Origin: Lingula anatina
Lineage: Eukaryota > Brachiopoda > Lingulata > Lingulida > Lingulidae
Assembly (NCBI RefSeq): GCF_001039355.2
Contig: NW_019775578.1
Location: 14,726-41,208, forward strand
DNA: 26,483 nt
Direction: 5' to 3'
This document shows positions 18,801 through 26,483 of this stretch, piece after piece; position 1 is the first letter of the stretch, and each line of letters opens with the position of its first letter. Below the pieces are notes generated by a model. That model did no database searches. It saw only the letters and a list, made by a program, of their open reading frames with translations, and was not told the origin of the DNA. The translations under genes were made by a program, and so were the position numbers.

Positions 18801-20628
18801 ATTGGCTTTTTTTTATATCTTGATCATGTTTGTAATCTTCTGAGACCAAATGACATTTATGGGGGAGGTTCATTGAACTTTGCATTATTCTTGCTTGTGG
18901 AGGTTTTCAGTGTGAAAAATGTATGCTGTGTACTTTTATCTCAGAGGATAAAAATGTGGAGATTTGGGACCAAAGTACTAACTTTTAAAAAATTTCATCA
19001 GAAATGAAACTTAATACATAGGTACAGTCCTTTGATAAATTAACAGATCCACAGCCATTTTTGTGGAAAATTATGCAAACTGTAATTTTTCTTTCATATA
19101 ATTTTGTTTGTTTTCCTTGCAGGTAAAGCAGCACCCCCTGGTGTCCATTAATGTCCACAATCCCTGCTCAACAGACCAGACGAGATTACACTCTGAGATT
19201 ATGTCTACTTTGCCATCTATCCTGGAAACACTGGAACAAAAGTCCCCTGGAACAAAGGATGTCATAATACTGGGGAATTTTAATCTGGGACCTGGTGCTA
19301 AAGGTATAGGGGATCTTCATTATGTAATTTTTTATTACTACGGCGTACAATTATTGTCTAATTCATGGTGAGGTGGTCCTGTATTTATTTTACATACATG
19401 GAAAGTTGTTAATAAAAAAATCTGACAATTACGACACTAAAAATTTTGGAAAAAAATATGTTGGAAGATGCTGATATGAAATTCAAGGTGTAAATGGGCT
19501 CAAATTTATGTTTTCTCCTCTTTTTTCAAGCCAAATTTTTTTCAAGTGTTTTTTTCAATTTGGAAAATTATTTTTTTAGTCAGTATACACTATCATCACC
19601 TTTTGGAGAAAGTTCATACACAGATGCTAGCATTGGATTGTATATATAGAATTCAGCAGAAAATCAGTGTATCTGACAAATATCAATATGAATTGGATTT
19701 CAGAATTCTCCTTGTTAAAAGACAATGGATACGTTCACACAGTGGCAGAGGGGTGCTTCACTGATATCAGCCTGGAGAACATGGCAGGTGCTGCCACCTG
19801 TGACAACATCTGGCTCAGCAAGCAGGCACAGGCTGGCTACACAGGTGAGAATTTGAACCATATTTTCGTGGTATTTGGGGAATGCAGGAGGGGGTGGATG
19901 TTGAGTAGAGGTCCTCCCCCTTCCCCGATGGCCCCTGCCCCTGCCCACCCCTATACTTCTCTAGAAAGGTGTTTTGGTGTGCAGATATAGCTGGAAGTAG
20001 CACAAGAATGAATGCTTTAGCACTCCTATTGATGGCCATTATATATCAGAACCGTCAATATAGGAGTGCAATCGCATGAAATTTAGTGTTAAGCTGGAAG
20101 TTGAGGCGATTTCTTTTGTACCTGAGTGCTTCTATTGAAATTAGATCTACTGGGACTATAGTACCGACTTTATTTGGTACAAGAAAGAAAATTTCAGACA
20201 AAAAAAGAGAATTAAATATCAAAATGATGTGTATATCAGGGGCGGATTGAGGCAGTCTTCTGGGTCTTCCGGAAGACAGTCAGATTTTCAATTTACATTG
20301 GTGGTTATCTAATTTTTTTACTGTCGGAAGACAGTCAGAAATGGAGGATGGGTCAACAAAGGTGATTTGGAAGACTGTCAGAAAATAGCTCTGGATCCGC
20401 CCCTGTATATGAAGAGAGGCAAAACCTTAATTTACATGATTTTAGATTATAAACAATTTTTTTTTCTCCACAGGTCACTCTAAGGTGGTCAGAGAGGGTT
20501 TGACCAGTGTGTGGATCCCCAATGGCTGGGCCTGGGGCGGTCTTGCCACTGACCACTGTCCAGTCTGGGCAGAATTTTATACAGACAGTAGTGTGGGTCT
20601 GGAAGATGTAGATTTGATAGAGAGATGA
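15802..20628 (+). CDS. EEPD1: EEPD1-like EEP-family phosphatase/nuclease, 3' five exons (5' incomplete)
   Basis: Exons are 15802-15900, 17542-17655, 19123-19303, 19704-19844 and 20474-20628, all GT-AG with matching phases. They encode 229 residues ending in TGA. In order they match the C-terminal part of EEPD1 as I know it: ELN..L.P...KW.G.RG.W, YLGFIYDAS, HPLVSINVH, KDVIILGNFNLGP, CDNIWLSK, VVREGLTSVWIPNGWAWGG, DHCPVWAEFY. The catalytic Asp of DNIW and the DH pair are present, but the usual GDxN is GNFN (Asn codon at 19276-19278). The N-terminal part, with the catalytic Asn (SWN) and Glu (QE), is missing: exon 1 begins mid-domain with an acceptor, and I find no upstream exon back to 11115. 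An in-frame ATG at 15793 could start a shortened protein. Vertebrate EEPD1 acts in fork repair and at the plasma membrane. This copy may be a truncated paralogue, or its 5' exons may be lost at the single N (15685) or the 219-N gap. Confidence 0.85.
15935..16107. mobile_element. MITE-like element copy 1, intron of EEPD1-like gene
   Basis: A 173-bp element that starts CAGGGGCGGA and ends TCTGCCTCTG, a decayed inverted match. Its interior matches the copy at 20237-20405 over most of its length, including ATGGAGGATG and TTGGAAGACTGTCAGAAAAT. No transposase is encoded. Target duplications are unclear here. Confidence 0.75.
16110..17540 (+). other. Remainder of intron between first two visible EEPD1-like exons
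   Basis: No further exon or RNA gene seen. The 84-codon plus-strand frame at 16929-17183 is Lys/Ile-rich, has no recognisable domain and lies wholly in the intron, so I treat it as chance. Confidence 0.5.
17672..17712 (+). repeat. (CA)n microsatellite
   Basis: Short CA/CG run just after the donor of the second visible EEPD1-like exon. The rest of the intron (to 19122) shows no other feature. Confidence 0.85.
20237..20405. mobile_element. MITE-like element copy 2 with perfect 10-bp TIRs
   Basis: A 169-bp element in the last intron of the EEPD1-like gene. It starts CAGGGGCGGA and ends TCCGCCCCTG, a perfect inverted pair. It is flanked on both sides by TATAT, possibly a 5-bp target duplication. 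Internally GGAAGACWGTCAGA occurs three times. The end sequence resembles hAT-type termini, but those usually leave 8-bp duplications, so the superfamily is not settled. Confidence 0.85.
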
Positions 20629-21116
20629 TGATGAGGAGGATCATCAGGAGGAAGATCACGAGGATGGCCAGTCACCAAAAGATTTTCAATGACAACAGCC
20701 TATTCATGGCTGAATTTCACTTGGACAGAAGAGTTGGACTTTGAGGATCCAAAATTGATGACCACTGACCGATCAAGGTCGAGATCTACGTGGACAGAAA
20801 AACTGGACTTTCAGGATCCAAAATTGCTGGTTGCTGTAAAATTGTCGCCAACTACTGTCCAATATTGAATGAGGAATTTACAACCTTGGACCTTGAAGTT
20901 TTAGATGGCATAAATATATTTTGCACTGAAAGGTTGTTTTTAGTTTGACTGACTGTATTGCTGTATTTGGCCTCTAAAACTATATATATATATAAAGAGA
21001 GATGATGGAGTCATACTAGTGCCATTTTGGTTTTAAACAGATGACACTCTTTTCACAAAATTCTGTCATGATTTCTTCAAAAATTGAGCAAATAAACCAA
21101 ACAAATGGTCAATAAA
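20629..21116 (+). other. 3' UTR of the upstream EEPD1-like gene
   Basis: Non-coding after the TGA. A 39-bp direct repeat (20722-20760 and 20791-20829, with shared TGGACAGAA and AGGATCCAAAATTG) lies 69 bp apart. A (TA)n run occurs near 20980. Poly(A) signals AATAAA are at 21091-21096 and 21111-21116. Confidence 0.6.
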
Positions 21117-22804
21117 ATATTATTTTGGGCACTTGTTGAAATTTTGGTACAAAATAATGGTATGAGCCTGGAGACCAATTTAAAAGACACTTGTTAGATA
21201 CAACATACATTTAACATTACTTGAACTGTTCTATACTTAAGAGCAACAGTGGTAGATTTAGCAGCACAGTAAGTAAAAACTTATTTATTTCAAACAAAAC
21301 TCACTTTTAAGATACATTTCTCCTAGGCAAAATTTTCTTAGTAATTCAGAAAAAAAGCTGAATCATAATTTCTGAAAGTGTGTATGATTTTGTGAGTAAC
21401 AAAGAGGTCAAATAACGGAAAGCTAAAGCACTGGAGTTCGTGTAAAATTTGGATTTAAATTCCATGTACGTCTTGGTTAACATGCAGTTAAAAGGCTAAA
21501 TACCAGACTAGGTTTGAATTCAGGAGGTCAGTGTTTGTGAAGGATTGTACTTATATATTAGATTTAAATTTGCTAGTGGCCCATGTCAGGAAGTCACTGT
21601 TAGTTAAAGATAGAAGTCTAGTATTTAGATAGCCATTTGCTAGAATTACCCGTGCAATGAGAAGCCATAAGCTAAGGAAGACTAAATGAAGCTGGACCCT
21701 GGTCATCTATATCTGTCAGTATGCCATGGGACTTATTGTCAAGTGCTAAGTGAAAAGTAATGTCAGGGAATTTTATCTACAGTGCGCAACTAGGGTCTGA
21801 AGAATGTTTTTTTATGAAGGCCAGTGTTTCTTTAATAAGCTTTGGAATAACACTAATTTAATTGCCTGTGAAGAAAAAAGCCAGAAAGAGTTGTTTCTTA
21901 ATGAAGTTTCTCTTATTGTATGGTTGAATCCCATTTGTGCAACTATGTGATTATTTGCCCACCTTTAAAACTTCATTGCAGAAAGCAATATTGAAGTCAT
22001 CAGCAATACTCATTAGATTAACTGGTACAGCACAGTTATTGAGAGAAGCTGGGAGAGTGAGTAAAAAAGAAATATCTACTGTTGTTCATGCTGCACCATG
22101 CTACTTGTGTATTAGAAAACTTTTTGACATAACATACCATGATGGTATGTTTAGTTTGATCATTATACATAATTTAATACAAAGATAAAGAAAACATTTG
22201 TGTATGTGTTTGTTCAACACCCACCATGCTTTTAGTGCCTTTGCATGATTTACTTTTTTTGCAACAATTCTGAAGATTTTTATCCATTTTCTTGCTGAAC
22301 TTTGATCTGTATTGATTGAAAAACAAATGGCATGGGTCCACTCTGTAGGAAACTCAAAATATTATGATATTTAAAATAAGGTATATTTTTAATTTTTGTA
22401 GAAAATGATGGATCTGACATGTTTGTTGATTAGTTCCATGTAGCTTTGTATCTTAATGAGAATTATACACGTATAAAGCACAATTATTGGTCGTATATTG
22501 TTATTATTTATCAATTTAAGCAACAACAATGCAACTTTGTTCAAACTAGATACCTTCAGAATCAACATATTCACACTGGAATAGGTTTTTATTGGGTGCT
22601 ACTTGTATAAATAGTTTTAAGTCAGCTTCTTTACCAATGCAAATGCTCAGTTTAGAATGACACTTTCCAAAATATACTGTCCCAAAAGGCTACAATTTCT
22701 GTCATTCTACATATGTCTGTTGGGTTTTAATAAAGAAGGTTCTAACAGATTGTGAAAAGAAGCTTCAAACTGAAGTCATGTTGATGTAAGGCATTGATAT
22801 TTTA
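21117..22804. other. Intergenic, no gene seen
   Basis: AT-rich with scattered short open frames lacking any domain (for example 21937-22188). Nothing there looks coding, and I see no repeat structure. Confidence 0.5.
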
Positions 22805-23067
22805 GAGGGCATTCAGAACGAGTTGGTCTGTGGACTAACAGATCCGTGGATCAAATATGGCCGACCGCATTGGTCTCCCCGCCCCCACATGCGCCATCCC
22901 CACAGGGGTCTAGCAATTAAACCCAGGAGATGTGATTCAATCCATTTAAAAGCGTGTGCAGAGGCGTAAGAATATCAGCAAATTAGTTGGCGCTGCTTTT
23001 GTGTGGGTCAGCCATATTTGATTGGCAGATCTGCTAGTCTGCAGATCACCTCATTCTGAATGCCCTC
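22805..23067. mobile_element. 263-bp MITE with ~62-bp terminal inverted repeats
   Basis: The left arm 22805-22866 and right arm 23006-23067 are inverted copies matching at about 51 of 62 positions by eye. The outer 11 bp, GAGGGCATTCA...TGAATGCCCTC, are perfect. There is no coding capacity. Target duplication is not obvious; flanking bases are TTTTA on the left and ATACA on the right. It sits between the two EEPD1-like loci. Confidence 0.85.
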
Positions 23068-24850
23068 ATACACTAGTACTGTCCTAGAAGATTTTTAAAG
23101 ATGAGCCTCCTATTGAGGTTGTTGATGTAAGGCAGTGGTTGGTTACGCTGTACAGGTATTAGGTCATTTATTTTCTGTGACAATTCCTAGATTTACTAAT
23201 TAGAGGAGATGTTATTTGACAATGATGACAACAGTGATGCATACTAGATGAAACATTTACTGCTGTGGAAAAATTTCTGTGACAGTTGTATGTGTTGCAT
23301 CTTTTTCAGCACAGAGAGAGAAAAAACACTGTCTTGCCACTGAGGACTAGTTGGAAGATAGCACTTAGTGAAATTTGTCATTTGAAAATGATGCTGATGT
23401 TATCAAAGCCTTACTTCTTATAAAGAAACAAATTACATATTAGAAAATAAACGTATTGATAGACATGCCATTGCCCACCAAATGTTTTCATGCATCACTA
23501 ATGTCAACAGAGTATTAGTAGTGGTAGTAGTAGTAGTTGTAGTAGGGGAGAGTAAGTTCTGTTGTCAGGGTTCGAAAAGCACTTTTTAGTGTTCAGCAAT
23601 GGGCTGATCGTAGAATTTGACAGAAATAATAGCTACAGAATTATCGCTGTTCAAAATGTAAAAAGCTCTATAAGTAGACCTGTTCACAAGATTTATTAAG
23701 ATTTATTAAGAAGACTGCAATAAAAAGACTGTTTGTATGTGGTTAACCTCTCACATTGCCATGTATTAGGGCTGATTCAATGCACATATGTCCTGTATTG
23801 AAAATAAATGATTTTACAATGATATTTGTATTTGAAAAATATTTTTCAAGCATTAATATGGACCATTTTCAATTTTCTCCACTGGCCATGATAATGTTGA
23901 ACTAAGATCAAACATATTTAAATTTATACTATTTCTAAAACGTCATTCAATATTTTCAAAAAGAGAAAATTTTGAAATCATAAAAATGAATATAGTCATA
24001 CATGCAGAAAACTAGTGGGGATTCGGCTTGTCTTGGCGTTCTATGAAGTTCCAGAAGTTAGTTTTTATCCATAGTAAGGCGGGTGTGGTGAATTCCCTAG
24101 TAAAAACGGTATGTTTGTAAAGAAATGTACTGCCTGTTCATGGCCTCTCATGATTTAAAAACCACTCATTAGTGTGAATCAACATTATGTGCAGAATTTC
24201 ACCATGTTTGATAACTTTTAAAACAAGTTGTAATTCCATGAAGCAATTAAGGGGTATTATTTTGGCCGGCCGGCGACTAACTCTGTCAAATCTAAAGTAA
24301 CTAATACTCTACTGCTTCTTTGTTTGTTATATTTGAATTTTTTTATAAATTTTATGACGAGAATCCACGATCAATTTCATTTTATCAGCTTTACCTAACA
24401 TCTGATTACTACTTAATAGATTTTGATGTAGATAAATTCTTTATGCATGTATCATTGTACTGTATTTAACATTTAAATGATCCTTTTTAAACCCTTATCA
24501 TATCACTTGTGATGGTTGTGTGTTCTGTCTGACTAGATAATCATGTTGTGGCTAAATTGAAACGACTCCAACTTAAATGCCAAAGTCGATCACATAAAAC
24601 ATAAAACATATGGTTACTTTTGAAAATACCTTATACTCCTATTCATAATTGCAGGTTTGGACTTATCAGGTGCGTCCATCTCCCACACTTAGCCAGCAAG
24701 ATATATTACTCACCGGCCTGACTGAGGCCATTAAAATTGGCCACTGGTTACTAATTGTATTTTATATGAGTGTGCCGAGTATCTGATTATAATTTTCCCA
24801 GTCACACATACACTCTTAGTAACTGATTGGGTTGAAAAAATCTTGAGCTC
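23068..24850. other. Intergenic, upstream of second EEPD1-like gene
   Basis: There is a short AGT-type repeat at 23516-23545 and otherwise unstructured AT-rich DNA. I see no exon. Confidence 0.5.
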
Positions 24851-24912
24851 TTTCATGGTCAGCGCATAAAAGATATTTGTCTCAAAATTTTGGTTACTAA
24901 GACCTTGCAAAA
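24820..24912 (+). promoter_or_regulatory. Possible promoter elements before the second EEPD1-like gene
   Basis: An inverted CCAAT (GATTGG) lies near 24823-24828 and a TATA-like CATAAAAG near 24865, about 50 bp before the ATG. These are weak matches, and the start codon could instead lie in a second exon. Confidence 0.25.
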
Positions 24913-25283
24913 ATGGGGAATTGCCTTTTTAAACAGACTGCTGATGCCCCTGCTACGTCACCAACTGGAGGACAAGGGGGAGTGGCCACAGCAGATGTTC
25001 AAGCTGACCATAAGCAGTCATCAGCTCCTGAGGAGACCATTGTTAAAATGGACGCAGTCAAACTTGAAGAGACGGGGGGAGGGGGTGGACTTGACCTGGG
25101 TCTGCTATTCCCAGCTCTCACAGAAGTGACCCCTAGACCACGGGTCGAAGAGCCCTTTGATTTCCAGAAAGATGGACGTCCCGTTGTCCGCATTGGAAGC
25201 TGGAATGTCCTGTCTTGCTGCTTAAACAAGATTGCAAATCCAGGAGTGCGAGAAGTCATCTGTATGACTGTATTGGAAAATGG
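24913..25283 (+). CDS. EEPD1: EEPD1-like gene, first coding exon (continues beyond window)
   Basis: ATG at 24913 opens 123 codons plus two bases, ending at donor AATGG|GTAAGG. The start MGNCLF carries Gly2 for N-myristoylation and Cys4 for palmitoylation, as in the MGN start of vertebrate EEPD1. Residues 10-85 are a low-complexity linker with a Gly run (55-59). From about 87 the sequence DGRPVVRIGSWNVL begins the EEP domain, with W97-N98 as the conserved Trp-Asn, then NPGVREVICMTVLEN, very close to the matching EEPD1 segment. Vertebrate EEPD1 has two helix-hairpin-helix motifs (about 200 aa) between the MGN and the EEP domain; here only about 85 residues lie there and no HhH is seen. The catalytic Glu exon and the rest must lie past 26483; I find none between 25284 and the window end. 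Confidence 0.8.
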
Positions 25284-25396
25284 GTAAGGAAAACTTGTGG
25301 CAAAATTCAAGACCACTTCCATTCTTGTCTTGAAATTTGATAATTTATTTACACCTGCAAATTTGCTGTCAATTGGTTTTTTGAGGCTGTGTAAAT

Positions 25397-25432
25397 CCAG
25401 GGAATTATATAGGCTACTATATAATTCCCTGG
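25397..25432. repeat. 36-bp hairpin flanked by TAAAT duplications
   Basis: Perfect 15-bp arms (CCAGGGAATTATATA at 25397-25411 and its complement at 25418-25432) with a 6-base loop GGCTAC. TAAAT lies directly on both sides (25392-25396 and 25433-25437) in direct orientation. It is in intron 1 of the second EEPD1-like gene. Confidence 0.9.
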
Positions 25433-25439
25433 TAAATCT

Positions 25440-26483
25440 TAAAAGATTGTCTTTGAAATTTACAAGAGCTGTTAATTAATGCTTTTTATAACTTCTCTTT
25501 CCTTTTAAAAATGTAAAATAAAGCATCACTCTGGTTGCTTGTCAACATTTGTATAAAAAAAAATGAACCAGCAAGTGCTTGTTAATTCACAAGTGGAAGT
25601 TATATTATACCTAAGCCCCCTCCAATCATTTTGTCCATGAGTGAAAAAAACAACCCTGGATAGATGTAAAATCCATGCTTTGCTGCACACAGTCTTCTAT
25701 ATTATGATGCAATCTGTCAAGGAAGACCTTGCGACAGATAGGGGTCACTGCTATAGAGATGCATATTTTCACACATTGGCCTAGTTTGAAGCATGATGAT
25801 ATATATACAGGAATCAGCTGAAAGATGTACAATTGCATTTTTATTTCCATTTGAATAAAATCTATTGTTAAAGTGCTAGTTTAACTTCATGGCATTTAGT
25901 TCCTGAGTTGTCATAAGCAGGACTGTTCACTGACTGATTAGTTTGTTTCAGGCAAGAATTTTTTTGCCTAATTACAATAGAAATGCTAAAATCATGGCAC
26001 TGGGTAAAAAAGATATGCCATCTATTTTGGTGTGAGCCATGCCTTAACACAAGCCAAGGCTACTGTCAGCGCAAACATTCCTGTCACTAATTATACCCAA
26101 GAAGTCGTCTTCTTGTTTTTATTTGCTTATAAGAATTCTTTATGGTGGTCTCTAAATGGAAAACGTGTTGCTATTAACATAAAGGTACTTATTTTTCTGA
26201 ACATGGAAAGTGACTGAACTAGCGAATGCCTTTGAGACAATAAACCACTTTGAAATGAGATGGTACATAACAGTGTTTACCCAAAAACTAATGGGTGGGA
26301 AACTGATGGGTGGGGACTGTTATCTGTGAGGTGAAGGTGGTGTAATGGTGGACCTGTTTACATGATAAGGCATGTCTTAAGTTTGATTAATAGCCATCTT
26401 ATTGGCTTAGTGGGTGCTTTATTACTCAACAGAGTTATGCTATTTTTGTAAAGCTTTTATTGTTATTACAATTTGTATTTGGT
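25440..26483 (+). other. Intron 1 of second EEPD1-like gene, open to window end
   Basis: No exon matching the expected next EEPD1 segment (a KLLAxQEL-type motif) is visible. Short open frames here carry no recognisable domain. Confidence 0.5.

Noticed and set aside
19715-20039. Minus-strand frames over the fourth visible EEPD1-like exon
   Set aside because: Shadows of the plus-strand exon and its intron; the plus frame matches EEPD1 and has good splice sites.
24999-25322. 107-codon minus-strand frame
   Set aside because: Antisense shadow of the MGNC-starting EEPD1-like exon.
26032-26217. 61-codon plus-strand frame near the right edge
   Set aside because: No similarity to the next EEPD1 segment or any domain I know, and no convincing splice sites around it.

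Overview
The window is AT-rich eukaryotic nuclear DNA. It has multi-exon genes with GT-AG introns, long introns, dense microsatellites and small DNA-transposon remnants. The gene set (a CDCA7 zinc-finger gene, a coiled-coil/death-domain gene and EEPD1-like genes) together with CA/GT- and TAATG-rich repeats fits a lophotrochozoan invertebrate, most likely a mollusc. That placement is inference; no species can be named from the sequence. There are two sequence gaps: a run of N at 12129-12347 and a single N at 15685.

Layout. 1-1790: promoter region, with a weak minus-strand short ORF (799-918) that could be the first exon of a divergent gene, ETS-like sites near 1030, a possible 5' non-coding exon ending at 1146, and two identical E2F-type sites at 1471-1480 and 1501-1510. 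1792-5870 (+): nine coding exons of a complete CDCA7 orthologue (292 aa), followed by a GT-rich 3' UTR with a poly(A) signal at 6596. 6600-8900: convergent intergenic DNA with a poly-G run and an 89-bp tandem duplication. 8924-11114 (-): a two-exon gene for a 594-aa protein with an N-terminal helical region, long coiled coils and a C-terminal death-like domain. 11115-15790: no gene found; microsatellites, a 26-bp x3 repeat, the N gap, a diverged tandem repeat of about 220 bp and a higher-order GT minisatellite of about 52 bp. 15802-20628 (+): the last five exons of an EEPD1-like endonuclease/exonuclease/phosphatase gene whose 5' exons are not in the window. 20629-24912: intergenic, with a 263-bp MITE. 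24913-25283 (+): the first coding exon of a second EEPD1-like gene that runs off the right edge.

How they fit together. CDCA7 is known as the HELLS partner that reads hemimethylated DNA during maintenance methylation; the copy here keeps all three residues mutated in human ICF syndrome, and twin E2F sites suggest S-phase control. The death-domain protein looks like a signalling adaptor of a family I do not recognise. The two EEPD1-like loci are head-to-tail and appear to be tandem paralogues: the downstream one has an N-terminal MGNC acylation motif but no helix-hairpin-helix region, and the upstream one carries a D-to-N change at the catalytic GDxN motif. I found no CRISPR, phage, or tRNA/rRNA genes.
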